A stretch of 64,000 nt of DNA from JBBSJZ01 sp041751935 (GCA_041751935.1 JBGSIA010000212.1:1-64000); one strand, 5' to 3'; numbered from the stretch's first letter, positions 52,340 through 62,282 are shown. The notes: a model not told the origin generated them from the sequence alone. Numbers and translations: made by a program.

Positions 52340-55300
52340 ATGAACAATAGCGATCCACCGAATTCCTCGTCCCATACGAATTTTGGGGACGATCCGTTCT
52401 CGACACAGCGAACGCCGCCACTCACATCCGAACGACGATTGGGAGCTTATCGGCTACTTAGAGAACTCGGTCGAGGTGGAATGGGTGTTGTCTACGAAGC
52501 GGTACCGATAGCGGGTGGACTGCCCGTTGCACTAAAGACTCTGCAACAACATTCCGCAGGGGCGCTGCGCCGATTCAAAGACGAATTTCGCGTACTGGCG
52601 GACCTGTCGCACGCGAACTTGGTGCGACTTGGCGAACTCGTCACGACAGAGAGTGAGCCTTTTTTCACGATGGAGATTATTTCCGGTAAGCCGTGGGACG
52701 AATATGTTCGCGCCAGCTTTGACTCGGCCGCCGCACTTCCCCACTTGCCGTTCAACGAGGATCGAATTCGCGACGCTTTGTATCAACTCGCTGACGGACT
52801 CGCATCGTTACACGCTGTCGGGTGTATCCATCGTGACTTGAAACCATCCAACGTGCTCGTCACGCACGAAGGCCGAGTGGTGATTCTAGATTTCGGTTTG
52901 GCCCTGGATGTGACTGACGAAAGTCACAAGGTGGGTCACGATGGGATTGCTGGGACGCCCTATTACATGTCCCCCGAGCAAGCACTGGGAAATCGAGTGA
53001 CAACCGCAAGTGATTGGTACAGTGTCGGAGTGATGCTCTACGAATCTCTAACCGGCGAGCGTGCTTTTACTGCCAAGCGGTTGAGTGAGTTGGTGCAAGC
53101 TAAGCTAAGCAGCGCTTGGCTCAAACCTCGCGAGGTAATGTCCGAAATCCCCGAAGATCTCGATCGTTTGTGTCGTGCGATGCTCGAAGCGGATCCATTG
53201 CTACGGCCCAATGACGAGCATGTTTTGAGTCAGCTTCGTGGCAGCGCGTCTGCACGAGTCGACGAACAGGTTTGGATCGGCCGTGAGCAAGAACTGCAAC
53301 AGCTTGCTGCGGCCTGGGAGGACGTGCAAAGTGGCCAGACACGCGTCGTGCTGGTCAGCGGACGAAGTGGCATGGGCAAGACATCGCTGGTCGATCGATT
53401 CCTCACGAACTTGCGGCGTAGTCGCGGCGTGGTCGTGCTTCGCGGCCGTTGTTATGAAAACGAATCGGTCGCCTATCAAGGTTTCGATAGCATCATTGAT
53501 TCGCTTTCCATGCTGTTGCAGCGATGGCCTGAAACTGACGTCGATCGTGTGTTGCCAATGGAGTTGGATTCGTTGTGCCAGATCTTTCCGGTGCTCGGCG
53601 AGATTCCCAGCGTGGCCCGCGAAATCGCGATGCGGCGGCCACGGAGCACCAATGGTGGTGAACGCCGACGACTCGCCCTGACGGCCATTCGCGAGTTGCT
53701 TTGTCGCATGACACTGCGAACACCGCTTGTCATCTTTATTGACGACATGCAACAAGGTGACACCGACACAGCGGCTGTTTTCCGCGAGTTGCTGTGGCGC
53801 GACAAAGCTCCACAAATGTTATTCGTGGGAACATTTCGCTCGGAAGACGAATCAAGCAGCGAGTGCTTAGCGGACATTCGCCGCAGCCGACTGCCGCCGT
53901 CGGAGCAATTGCAGCTCTGCGACCAAATCGAAATGACCGTAAATCAATTCAATCAACAAGATGCTTCGCGTCTAACTTCCCAACTACTGTTACCTAGCGG
54001 TATCAACGACGCCGAACTGATCGAGCGCATTGCAGACGAATCCGAAGGAGATCCTCTGTTCATCCGTATGCTCGCGCGTCATCTGTCGCGTGAATTGCAA
54101 GTGCATGGTGAATCTCAACAGAGCAAAGACGTGTTCCGAGCACAGAAATGGACCCTGGGAAGTGTCATCGCGAACCAAATTGAGCAGCTGGAGCCCGTTT
54201 ATCGAGCAACGCTTGAACTTCTCGCAGCGGCTGGTCGACCGATCGATCAAGAAATGATCGAAGCGGCACTAGCGGACCAACAACCACCGGTCGGATTGAT
54301 TCGATCTCTACGCACCAAACGGTTAGTTCGTCGACTGGGCGACCACCAATCGATCGAAACGTTTCACGACAAAATCCGTGAGACTGTTCGAGAAAGAACC
54401 TCGTCGTCACGCATTCGACGTCATTGCTTGTCCTTAGCAAACCACCTTGAAACGAAGCCCAAGCCCGATGTTGAGTTCATCGCGGATCTTTATCGACGCG
54501 GTGGAAACTTGATCAAATCGGGCGAGTACTACGTCCAAGCCGCCGAAGTCGCGACAAACTCGTTGGCCTTCAATCGTGCCGCCGAGTATTACCAGTACGC
54601 TCTGGCTCAGTTAAGTCTTGAGCCGCAACGCGAAGGTCGACTTCGCGCACGATTTGGGGATGCGTTGGCGAATGCATCTCGTTCCGCCGAAGCAGCGAAA
54701 CAGTATCTCGCCGCAGCTCAGTTTGCTGACGGAGACGAGCGAGCCTCGCTGCATCAACAGGCTGCTCTGCGTTGGTTGACCAGTGGGCACGTGGACGAAG
54801 GGATCACGGCGTTACAAGTGGCACTTCGATCCTACGGCTTGACTTGGCCAAGTACAACTATGCATGCCGTGTTTGGATTGCTCAAGAGATCAGCACAGTT
54901 GCGAATCCGAGGATTGAAACCGTCACGTCGTGGCCCGCTTATCGATTCGCAGGCCCAACAGCGACTCGATGTATGTTGGTCAGCAGCAGCGGGATTGAGT
55001 GTCGTGGATCCCGTACGAGGCGCGTTTTACGTTGCCGAAAACTTGTATCAAGCGTTATCTTATCAGGGGTCCCAGTCGCTCGTTCGCGATTTGGCCGCCT
55101 ACATCGGCCATGCTGCGATCGGTGGCAACCGAAGTCGCCAATCCACGTGCCGAGTGTTGATCGCGTCGCGTGAGATTGCACGCCTATCAGACAGTGCCTA
55201 CTCCCGAGCCATGGTCTCACTCGCCCGCGGAATCGCTGCTTTGCTACGAGGCGAATGGTCCAAAACCATTCGCTGCTGTGATCGCGCAGTGAGCTACTTG

Positions 55301-56119
55301 CACGATGAAGAAATACACGGCGCAACTTGGGAACTGAGTACCGCGAGAACGTTTGCCCTGTGGGCATTGCAATACCAGGGCAACTGGTGCGAGCTGGCTC
55401 GTCGTCAACCCGAACTCATGCGGATCGCGCGAGAGACCGATGATTTGTTTGCAACGTTGAACTTTGGCACGCAAGTCATGACGCATTTGCAATTGGCCGC
55501 CAATCAACCTGGCGAAGCGACACGCCGATTAACCGAGGACAAGCCGCGACTTTCTGACCGTGGCTTTTTCGTCCAGCATCACAATCATCTACTCGCCAGC
55601 GTCATTATCTGTCTGTACCAATCCAGGGGCCCAGAAGCCTGGGGCCTTATCCAGGGTCAATGGCAAAATTATCGTCGTGCGTTTCTTTCTCAGGTCCAAC
55701 AAATTCGCGTCGACCACCTCCAAGTGGCCGCTCGAGCCCATCTGGCTGCAGCTCATGCGCTAGCGGTGACGGATGCAGCCAAAACTCGAAAGCATTGTCA
55801 AGGTGCTAGCCAAATCATCAAGCGATTGCACAAGGAGAGAGTTGCCTGGGCGGATTCGCTAGCCACTGCATTTGAGGCAAGTTTGGAGTTGCAAAATGGC
55901 GATCGACAGCGAGCAGTGGAACGACTGGCCGAGGCCGTTGAAAAACTAGAGCGAGTCGATATGCGAGTATTCGCAATAGCAGCCCGTCATCACTTAGCCA
56001 ACCTCAACAACGATTCCGAGGAACAAGCAAGAGTTGCAAGCCACTGGCAAGCACTTGGCATCCTCAACCCCACAGACATGGCAGCAATGATGATCCCAGG
56101 TTTGAAGGAAAGCGGCTAA
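52340..56119 (+). CDS. Serine/threonine kinase fused to an AAA ATPase and TPR-like helices
   Basis: 1259 residues from ATG 52340. Kinase domain about 36-300: GRGGMGVVYEA (44-54), Lys66 in VALKTL, HRDLKPSN (164-171), DFG (184-186), then GTPYYMSPEQA. An ATPase of the AAA_16/STAND type follows: Walker A GRSGMGKTSL (341-350) and Walker B LVIFIDDMQQGD (about 470-481). The last 600 residues are helical, TPR-like, with repeated Ala/Leu/Arg patterns. This layout is known from bacterial signalling proteins. The activating signal is unknown. No membrane helix is seen, so it is likely cytosolic. It stands alone, with convergent recJ downstream after 20 bases. Confidence 0.92.
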   Translation: MNNSDPPNSSSHTNFGDDPFSTQRTPPLTSERRLGAYRLLRELGRGGMGVVYEAVPIAGGLPVALKTLQQHSAGALRRFKDEFRVLADLSHANLVRLGELVTTESEPFFTMEIISGKPWDEYVRASFDSAAALPHLPFNEDRIRDALYQLADGLASLHAVGCIHRDLKPSNVLVTHEGRVVILDFGLALDVTDESHKVGHDGIAGTPYYMSPEQALGNRVTTASDWYSVGVMLYESLTGERAFTAKRLSELVQAKLSSAWLKPREVMSEIPEDLDRLCRAMLEADPLLRPNDEHVLSQLRGSASARVDEQVWIGREQELQQLAAAWEDVQSGQTRVVLVSGRSGMGKTSLVDRFLTNLRRSRGVVVLRGRCYENESVAYQGFDSIIDSLSMLLQRWPETDVDRVLPMELDSLCQIFPVLGEIPSVAREIAMRRPRSTNGGERRRLALTAIRELLCRMTLRTPLVIFIDDMQQGDTDTAAVFRELLWRDKAPQMLFVGTFRSEDESSSECLADIRRSRLPPSEQLQLCDQIEMTVNQFNQQDASRLTSQLLLPSGINDAELIERIADESEGDPLFIRMLARHLSRELQVHGESQQSKDVFRAQKWTLGSVIANQIEQLEPVYRATLELLAAAGRPIDQEMIEAALADQQPPVGLIRSLRTKRLVRRLGDHQSIETFHDKIRETVRERTSSSRIRRHCLSLANHLETKPKPDVEFIADLYRRGGNLIKSGEYYVQAAEVATNSLAFNRAAEYYQYALAQLSLEPQREGRLRARFGDALANASRSAEAAKQYLAAAQFADGDERASLHQQAALRWLTSGHVDEGITALQVALRSYGLTWPSTTMHAVFGLLKRSAQLRIRGLKPSRRGPLIDSQAQQRLDVCWSAAAGLSVVDPVRGAFYVAENLYQALSYQGSQSLVRDLAAYIGHAAIGGNRSRQSTCRVLIASREIARLSDSAYSRAMVSLARGIAALLRGEWSKTIRCCDRAVSYLHDEEIHGATWELSTARTFALWALQYQGNWCELARRQPELMRIARETDDLFATLNFGTQVMTHLQLAANQPGEATRRLTEDKPRLSDRGFFVQHHNHLLASVIICLYQSRGPEAWGLIQGQWQNYRRAFLSQVQQIRVDHLQVAARAHLAAAHALAVTDAAKTRKHCQGASQIIKRLHKERVAWADSLATAFEASLELQNGDRQRAVERLAEAVEKLERVDMRVFAIAARHHLANLNNDSEEQARVASHWQALGILNPTDMAAMMIPGLKESG

Positions 56120-56138
56120 AATTCGCTTTGTTCGTGCA

Positions 56139-57899
56139 CTACACGCCTGCAAACTGCTTTGCGGGTCGCCAGTCAATAATCTGGATCTCAACTTTTTTGA
56201 ATCCGCGAAACTCGTTGATTACAGGCCGATAAGCGATTTCGATGGGGCCATCGCAAGCGTTCAGTTCCTCGCACCAATCTCCTGCTCCGAACGCCACGCC
56301 CCGCATCACAACGGTTCCTTGGCGCAGTTTGACTGTCAAGTGACGATCGCCACCGCCCATTCGACGTGATGGCTCGTCCAAAGAAACTTCGCGGCAATAC
56401 AACAGAGGACGTGGGTTGCCTTGACCAAATGGCGCCAACATCTCCATCTGCTGGATCGACTCAATACTCAATTGTCCGAACACCGATTCCGCATCAATGA
56501 CGAGTTCCGGAACGACTTCTCGATCGGTCCATTGACGTGCAATGGCCTCACAGAAGTCGCCGCGAAAATTTGCAATCTCGCGTTCGTCTATGGTCAATCC
56601 CGCAGCCGCCTTGTGGCCGCCGAATCGAATCAATCTCTCACTACACTCGCAAAGGGCCTCGTGCAAGTCGATGTCCGTTCCGCCAACCCGTCCCGATCCG
56701 ATCGCGTGCCCCTTGCCGGCGCTATCCAGCGACAACACGATTACAGGTTTGGCGTACTTGTCGCTAAGCCGACCAGCCACCACTCCAATCACACCTTGGT
56801 GCCAGCCTACGCCAGCAAGGACCAGCGCCGCATCGCCGTCGGGATCGAACTCCGTTTTGGCTTGCTTTTGCGCAGCCAAGTAAACGCTTCGTTGCAAGCT
56901 ATCGCGGCTGCTATTGAGCTGGTGAATGTACTCTGCGAGTGCTGCGACGCGATCACCTGGCGGTGATGTGAGTAACTCGACGGCTAGCTGGGCCTGGCCC
57001 AGTCGACCGGCGGCGTTAAGACGCGGCGCGAGCGAAAAGGCGATGGACTCAGTCGTGATCGGTCCATTCTCACCGACCTTGGTAAGTTTCATCAGTTCGA
57101 CTAAGCCCGGTAGCGGCTCGGCTTTAAGCATCCGCAATCCATGCTCCACCAGTACCCGGTTTTCATCCAACAGAGGTACAACGTCAGCGACCGTACCGAT
57201 CGCGGCTAACGCCAGAGATTGCATCAAGTAGCGGCGCAACGGTTCGCTAACTCTCGTCGATCCACAAATCTCTTGGCACAGAGCCCACGCCAATTTAAAT
57301 GCGACACCAGCACCGCACAGTTCTCCGAATGGGTAGGTCGTGCCAGGAAGTCGCGGATGGATGATCGCGCCCGCATCGGGCAGCGAATCGGCGAACGTGT
57401 GATGATCGGTAATGATCAGCAGGATACCGAGTTCTTTGCATAACTCTGCATGGGCAATGCTCGTGATTCCGCAGTCAACCGTGACAATGATTTTTTTGTC
57501 TCGCTCGGCGAGTTTGCGGATCGCGTCTTCGTTCAGACCGTAACCGTCCTCCAGCCGATTCGGCACATAATAGCTGACGTTACCACCGAGCAGGCGAATG
57601 CCATTCACCAAGATCGCGCTCGCGGTCATGCCGTCAGCATCGTAGTCACCATAGATCACGATCGGGACCGAATCGCGAATCGCTGGCACCAGCAATTGGA
57701 CCGCTTCGATGACGCCAGGTAGCAATTTGGGGTCACGAAGCCCCGAGAGTTTGGTGTCCATGAAACGTGCCGCGTGTTCGGCATCGTAAACACCACGACT
57801 GATCAGAAGTTGAGCGACTACCGCTGGCAAATTGGCGGCGTGCATCAACTGCTCCACGCGTCCCCGGTCGTGGGGCACAATCCGCCAGCGCCGCTGCAT
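56139..57899 (-). CDS. recJ: Single-stranded-DNA exonuclease RecJ
   Basis: 586 residues, 5'-3' exonuclease of recombination and repair. DHH motifs: VIYGDYDADGMTA (about 80-92), VDCGITS, and ITDHHTFADSLP (about 156-167), later HPRLPGTTYPFGELCGAGVAFKL. The C-terminal DHHA1 part is VIVLSLDSAGKGHAIGSGR and IRFGGHKAAAGLTID. Length is close to the normal 560-580. Start is ATG 57899. It is convergent with the kinase gene. It follows the rpmG/tRNA-Leu unit on the same strand, but a likely terminator lies between. Confidence 0.95.
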   Translation of the reverse strand: MQRRWRIVPHDRGRVEQLMHAANLPAVVAQLLISRGVYDAEHAARFMDTKLSGLRDPKLLPGVIEAVQLLVPAIRDSVPIVIYGDYDADGMTASAILVNGIRLLGGNVSYYVPNRLEDGYGLNEDAIRKLAERDKKIIVTVDCGITSIAHAELCKELGILLIITDHHTFADSLPDAGAIIHPRLPGTTYPFGELCGAGVAFKLAWALCQEICGSTRVSEPLRRYLMQSLALAAIGTVADVVPLLDENRVLVEHGLRMLKAEPLPGLVELMKLTKVGENGPITTESIAFSLAPRLNAAGRLGQAQLAVELLTSPPGDRVAALAEYIHQLNSSRDSLQRSVYLAAQKQAKTEFDPDGDAALVLAGVGWHQGVIGVVAGRLSDKYAKPVIVLSLDSAGKGHAIGSGRVGGTDIDLHEALCECSERLIRFGGHKAAAGLTIDEREIANFRGDFCEAIARQWTDREVVPELVIDAESVFGQLSIESIQQMEMLAPFGQGNPRPLLYCREVSLDEPSRRMGGGDRHLTVKLRQGTVVMRGVAFGAGDWCEELNACDGPIEIAYRPVINEFRGFKKVEIQIIDWRPAKQFAGV

Positions 57900-58049
57900 C
57901 CGTGACTCTCCTGGAGGTTTGAAAAATAAAGCCCGAAACGATGATCAAGCTGAAACAAGCCCTCGTGTCTTCGACGTTCGATCAAGCCAAATGTCGAGAA
58001 ACACGGACTGATCGCACCGCAGGATTGGCGGCGATTATCTAAATAGCCG

Positions 58050-58088
58050 AAAAGGGTGCTGATCTTTTGGGACGAGGATCAGGCCCCC
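58050..58088 (-). terminator. Candidate terminator after rpmG
   Basis: In the minus strand, GGCCTGATC-type arms at 58077-58087 and 58054-58064 pair over about 9 of 11 positions (two internal mismatches), followed by four U (58050-58053). It lies 18 bases beyond the rpmG stop. Confidence 0.45.
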
Positions 58089-58106
58089 CTTCCGTACAGG
58101 CTCTGA

Positions 58107-58274
58107 CTACTTTTTCTTTTCGTTATGCCAAGTATGTTTGCGAAGTTCTGGATTGTACTTTTTCAATCGCAACTTTTCGCCACCAGGCTTGCGCCGCAGG
58201 GTGTAGTTGTATTTGCCAGTCTCTTCACAAACCAGAAATACGGTTTCAGCTCGCTTTTTGCTACGTCCAGCCAT
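58107..58274 (-). CDS. rpmG: 50S ribosomal protein L33
   Basis: 55 residues, too short to be listed by a length filter of 60. Translated from the minus strand it begins MAGRSKKRAETVFLVCEETG, continues with KYNYTLRRKPGGEKLRLKKY and ends NPELRKHTWHNEKKK. The pattern of L33 (basic, short, KYNPxLxKHxxHxE) is clear. Only a single Cys (16) is left, so it is the zinc-free type, which lacks the two CxxC pairs. It lies 47 bases downstream of tRNA-Leu on the same strand, a frequent arrangement of a tRNA with rpmG. Confidence 0.95.
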   Translation of the reverse strand: MAGRSKKRAETVFLVCEETGKYNYTLRRKPGGEKLRLKKYNPELRKHTWHNEKKK

Positions 58275-58321
58275 CGTGACACATCTTCAAAATGAAACAA
58301 AACAGAGATTATCGTGAAATG

Positions 58322-58405
58322 TACCGAAGGAGGGGCTCGAACCCACACGCCCTTGCGGGCACTGGATTTTGAGTCCAGCGCGTCTGCCAATTCCGCCACT
58401 TCGGC
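58322..58405 (-). tRNA. tRNA-Leu (CAA)
   Basis: 84 bases with a long variable arm. Acceptor GCCGAAG pairs with CTTCGGT (one G-U at the end). The anticodon stem GCTGGA/TCCAGT surrounds loop CTCAAAA with anticodon CAA, reading UUG. The variable arm TGCCCGCAAGGGCG forms its own hairpin, and the T-arm has GGTTCGAGCCC. CCA is not encoded. The rpmG gene follows. Confidence 0.95.
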
Positions 58406-58554
58406 TTATCCGTAAATTACGGACTTTACTGCCGTCAGTCTAGTGCAAGCATGCCAAACTCAAACAAAGCAGGGGCGAAGTATCTTCGAGTTGGAAGTTT
58501 TCTGCAAGTCGGGATGACAAAATACCGTCACTGGCGCTTTTCAATCAGGTCCAG

Positions 58555-59958
58555 TCAAACGGTCAGGTCGTAGCCATCGCGCGGGGTCATTTTGAGGAAC
58601 TCGTTCGCTTCATCGATACCAGCGAACTTGTTTTCCGCTGGATTCCACGTCAGAGGCTGTAGGGGATAACGCAGCGAAATGCAACCAAGGAGGATCGATT
58701 GGGACATTGCCGAAGAGTATTCGAAACGACTGCCAGCCATTTCCGGTTTCGCTTGCTTGGCGGCTTCGATCCACTGTTTGTAATGGTTCAGCCGCGTCTC
58801 AGCACCCAGTTCCGCAACCCGCTTGCGCCAATGCTGACGCAAATCGTACAACTCGTCGCGATCATCACTGGCAACCGCGATCACCTCGGGGACTGCGGCG
58901 TGCGAGCCACCGGCGACCGTCATTTTTTCGCCTACGATCATGCAGCCATTTGTGCCCGCCTGGAAGCCATGATCGTCACGCTGTTCGTCAGCAGGGACGA
59001 CGGGGACTTCGGGCATCTTCTTGCCGTCGTACCAAGTTACTTTCACGCCTTCAGGACACGCCTGCGTGGCAGCAAAGTCATAGTTCACGATCGACCACTC
59101 CGGAAACGCGAGTCCCGCAGCAGCGGATGCTTGGGAAACGATGGAGGAAGGCAACGTCAGTCCCAACGCCGAGAATACCGGGTCCATATTGTGACAGGCC
59201 ATATCGCCCATCGCACCACAACCGAAATCCCACCAACCACGCCAAGTAAACGGAGCATACTCGGCCGCGTAGGGCCGATCGGCTGCTGGCCCGAGCCAGA
59301 GGTTCCAATCCAGATGCACAGGCGGCTTCGTCGATGCTGGCAGTTCCGTCATGCCTTGGGGCCAGATCGGTCGGTTGCTCCAACAGTGAGCCGCATGAAT
59401 TTTTCCAAACGAACTGTCTTGGACCATCGCTTGATAAACGCTGATGCCAACGCCAGCATGACCTTGATTGCCCATCTGCGTTGCGACACCATACTTCTTC
59501 GCCGCTGCAAGCAAACGGTCGCACTCGTCATAGGTCCTTGCCAGTGGTTTCTGTACATAGACATGTTTGCCACGACGCATGGCATCAAGTGCCTGGACTC
59601 CGTGCAAATGGTCTGGCGTACTTACAACAACGCCATCGTACTCCGTCTGTAGCTCATCGAGCATTTGCCGATAATCGGTGAACCGTGGCAGGTCGGGATG
59701 ATTCTCGTACATTTTTCCCGCGCGTTGTACATCGACGTCACACAGCGCTACCGCGATACCACCAGCATTGATCGTCGACTTAAGGTCCGACGCTCCTTTA
59801 CCGCCAGCTCCAATTTGTACGAATCGAAATTGATCGCTCGGCGGAATCTTGCCAGGACCACCGAGAACCTCAGGAGCGACGATGGTCACAGATGCGATCG
59901 CCGCGAGAGTCGACGCCAAGAACTCACGACGGTTATTTGAAAGAGGAGATGCGGACAT
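58555..59958 (-). CDS. Tat-exported Gfo/Idh/MocA-family oxidoreductase
   Basis: 467 residues from ATG 59956-59958; the longer frame adds an unsupported leader. A twin-arginine signal is visible: NNRREFLASTLAAIASVTIV. After it comes the Rossmann domain FRFVQIGAGGKGASD (about 45-59), with CDVD, then the family EKP-like motif replaced by QKPLARTYDECDRL (about 140-153) and a C-terminal substrate domain ending in LKMTPRDGYDLTV. These enzymes oxidise sugars or related polyols with NAD(P). Exported versions are common in planctomycetes. Substrate unknown. It is alone. Confidence 0.88.
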   Translation of the reverse strand: MSASPLSNNRREFLASTLAAIASVTIVAPEVLGGPGKIPPSDQFRFVQIGAGGKGASDLKSTINAGGIAVALCDVDVQRAGKMYENHPDLPRFTDYRQMLDELQTEYDGVVVSTPDHLHGVQALDAMRRGKHVYVQKPLARTYDECDRLLAAAKKYGVATQMGNQGHAGVGISVYQAMVQDSSFGKIHAAHCWSNRPIWPQGMTELPASTKPPVHLDWNLWLGPAADRPYAAEYAPFTWRGWWDFGCGAMGDMACHNMDPVFSALGLTLPSSIVSQASAAAGLAFPEWSIVNYDFAATQACPEGVKVTWYDGKKMPEVPVVPADEQRDDHGFQAGTNGCMIVGEKMTVAGGSHAAVPEVIAVASDDRDELYDLRQHWRKRVAELGAETRLNHYKQWIEAAKQAKPEMAGSRFEYSSAMSQSILLGCISLRYPLQPLTWNPAENKFAGIDEANEFLKMTPRDGYDLTV

Positions 59959-60204
59959 GATGGTTGCGGGTCCGTTGTGTTGCTGAGTTCGCTGTAGAAA
60001 AGAATGCGTCACGTTGATTGACGATAACCCTCGCGTGCATCGCATTCTATTCTAACCGACTGGCGGCATGTTGATAGTCTTTACCAGCAATCTGTGCACC
60101 AATTGATCATGCGAACAACGGTGTTTTTTACTGCTGTCTCGCTGAAAAGGGGAGGCACGTCCTATGAACGAACTTCACTAGTTTACGTTTGCACGCTGAT
60201 TGAC

Positions 60205-61122
60205 TCATCGTCCCAGATGCGGGTGAAGCGGGGTCAGTTCCAACGAAAGCCGTAGCGGTTTGGCCAATTTTTCTAATCCGGAACTTTCGAGCTTGCCGAT
60301 TAGGCTGAGCTTCGGTCCCGTCTGATAAACCAGAGGCAACGTGTTTAAGTCCGCTTGCCATTGACTCAGCGCGTCATGAACGTCCGGCGGCGGTACTGTT
60401 TGCCAAAGTAGCGAGTTCGCCATTGCGGCGATTCCCGGTCGAGCGCCGTCACTGCGAAGCGATTGCAGTACCGCAATCGCTTGTGTCCGGTTTGCTGATG
60501 ACAAGAGCCAACTAGCAGCAACCAATCGCACAGCCGACGAGGAGTCGGTCAGTCGTTCTTTCGCCGCAGCAACAGCCATTGCATCTCCCATTTGTGTTTG
60601 CCAAGCGACTGGCAATTGACTTTCAACCAGCGGCGGCAACGGTCGCCGATCAATTTGCGAAATCAGTTCGAGTGACACCTTGTGCCGTCCGCTGCGCATG
60701 GCGCTTTGCGCTGCGGAGGTGGACAACCATAGCTGACGCCATACCGGTGGCGCGTTTCCGATCGCATCCAACAACGGACGCACCGCGGCGGCGTACTTAC
60801 CGTCCAAATACAGTTGAACCGCGTTTGCCTCTTGCTCTGGAGGGTCCAGTGGCTCGATCCAAAGAACGCGCGCAGCAGCGATGGTCGTGTCCACAGTATC
60901 GGTTCTGCTGGTGGCGACGAACTGCTTATCGTCAAACGTTTTTACGACACCGACATGTTCAATGATTCGCGGCGCGAACCATCGAGAGGACTTGTCGGAA
61001 TTCGGCTGCAACCAATATCGAACTTCGTCTCCCACGGTCCAAGACGATTTGGGAGTGTCTTGGGCGATGCTTTGTGTCGTCGACAAAAGAACCGCGAACA
61101 GGAGGACTTCAATACGTTTCAT
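60205..61122 (-). CDS. Exported protein of unknown function, partner of a vWA protein
   Basis: 305 residues with a signal peptide (MKRIEVLLFAVLLSTTQSIAQD, cleavage near 21). A small beta domain (WTVGDEVRYWLQP) precedes an Ala/Leu-rich helical region (about 100-260), with an early LDGKYAAAVRPLLDA that looks TPR-like. The start ATG overlaps the vWA gene stop by four bases, so translation is coupled. No known family was identified. It likely acts in the periplasm with the vWA protein. Confidence 0.55.
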   Translation of the reverse strand: MKRIEVLLFAVLLSTTQSIAQDTPKSSWTVGDEVRYWLQPNSDKSSRWFAPRIIEHVGVVKTFDDKQFVATSRTDTVDTTIAAARVLWIEPLDPPEQEANAVQLYLDGKYAAAVRPLLDAIGNAPPVWRQLWLSTSAAQSAMRSGRHKVSLELISQIDRRPLPPLVESQLPVAWQTQMGDAMAVAAAKERLTDSSSAVRLVAASWLLSSANRTQAIAVLQSLRSDGARPGIAAMANSLLWQTVPPPDVHDALSQWQADLNTLPLVYQTGPKLSLIGKLESSGLEKLAKPLRLSLELTPLHPHLGR

Positions 61123-62174
61123 TCGTCGCTCACCGTCAAAGCGGAAAGTCGCTCCGTGTTGACGTACTGATACTGACCACCATTCATCGAAGCGAGTTCT
61201 CGCAGGAAACTGACGTCCGGCGCATCGGGTTCCGTTCCGAATTCGATCGCATGGATGGTGGTACCGTTTCGATCAGCCCGTTGTTTTATTTCAAATAATT
61301 CACTTCCCGATAGTCGCGGAATGCGCGCATCGGTCAGGAAAAAAATCACGTCCGGCGACATCCTTAGCGCCAACTTGAGTGCCGTATCGTGCTCAGTGCC
61401 TCCGAAGGCAGCAATCGAGTCAACATAATGAGTGGCACGGACAATCATTTCTGGCTCCCCTCGCAACAATTGCAGCGGCATCCCAGAGATTTGAATTGGA
61501 GTTGGTTTGTCGTTGTAGAAAATGATCTGAAACTGTTGCCGCTCTGATAATGTCGACAAGCTGCGCATTAGTTCTCGTTTGGCTGCGAGAAGAGGGCGAC
61601 CACCGCTACCATTCATGCTGTCACTGCGATCAAACACGTAGACGAATCGTGAGCCGCTGCCCGAGACCCCGAACACCATCGTCGTCGTTTCATTGGGGTT
61701 TGTTTTGGCGTCTTGGCCGCGGTCGCCGCCTAGTGCCGCACCGCTCATCGCAACGTCCCCTGCCATTCCGCTCGAAGCGACCGGTGAGGGTGTGCTGCGC
61801 ATCGCTCCGAGCAGTCCCTCCAAGTCCAGAGGCAGTGCCAAGTCGGCTGGCGGCACAGTCGCGGCAACCTGCGACGGTTCGCCCGAGCTGAGCGTCTTTT
61901 CCGCCACTTCGTTCGCGATTTCCGCGGCATCGACGTATCGCGTTTGGTCTTTTTGTCGATGGACAACGGCAATTCCAATGTCCCGATCCGGCTCGTCGCC
62001 CGTCCCCTGCTGGGGCTTGCTCCACCACAAACCCAGCGTCACAAGGAGAACAACGTGAACGATTAACGAAGCGACCAGCGCCGGCATTTCACGATGCGGA
62101 AGCTGCATCGAAGTGGTTTTTCCACTGTCGCAGGTCGAAACTTTGCTTGGATTTGGTTTAGATGCTGGTGCCAT
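61119..62174 (-). CDS. Membrane-anchored von Willebrand factor A domain protein
   Basis: 351 residues from ATG 62172-62174. A single membrane helix lies near 31-50 (LVASLIVHVVLLVTLGLWW), followed by a Pro/Ser linker. The vWA domain starts about 150 with FVYVFDRSDSMNGSGG, holding the MIDAS DxSxS, then IIFYNDKPTP, GGTEHDTAL and VIFFLTDARIP. Such proteins bind metal and partner proteins. The membrane helix followed by an outside domain resembles TonB/ExbD-like layouts, but no TonB end was found. It overlaps its partner gene (61122) by four bases and is divergent from metK. Confidence 0.78.
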   Translation of the reverse strand: MAPASKPNPSKVSTCDSGKTTSMQLPHREMPALVASLIVHVVLLVTLGLWWSKPQQGTGDEPDRDIGIAVVHRQKDQTRYVDAAEIANEVAEKTLSSGEPSQVAATVPPADLALPLDLEGLLGAMRSTPSPVASSGMAGDVAMSGAALGGDRGQDAKTNPNETTTMVFGVSGSGSRFVYVFDRSDSMNGSGGRPLLAAKRELMRSLSTLSERQQFQIIFYNDKPTPIQISGMPLQLLRGEPEMIVRATHYVDSIAAFGGTEHDTALKLALRMSPDVIFFLTDARIPRLSGSELFEIKQRADRNGTTIHAIEFGTEPDAPDVSFLRELASMNGGQYQYVNTERLSALTVSDE

Positions 62175-62282
62175 GATCTTCTCAGTTTGGCCGGAACTAA
62201 TTAGTCTAATGGCTTCGTGACGTTCACGTCGCCCTGTACAAGGCCCATTTCGATCCGTTTCTTTCCTGCCCGGAGACTTTTT

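Noticed and set aside
53201..53815. Minus-strand 204-aa ORF within the kinase gene
   Set aside because: Opposite to the conserved ATPase region; no signals.
58699..59652. Plus-strand 317-aa ORF opposite the Gfo/Idh/MocA gene
   Set aside because: Long only because of codon bias on the other strand; no domain pattern, and the minus gene has clear motifs.
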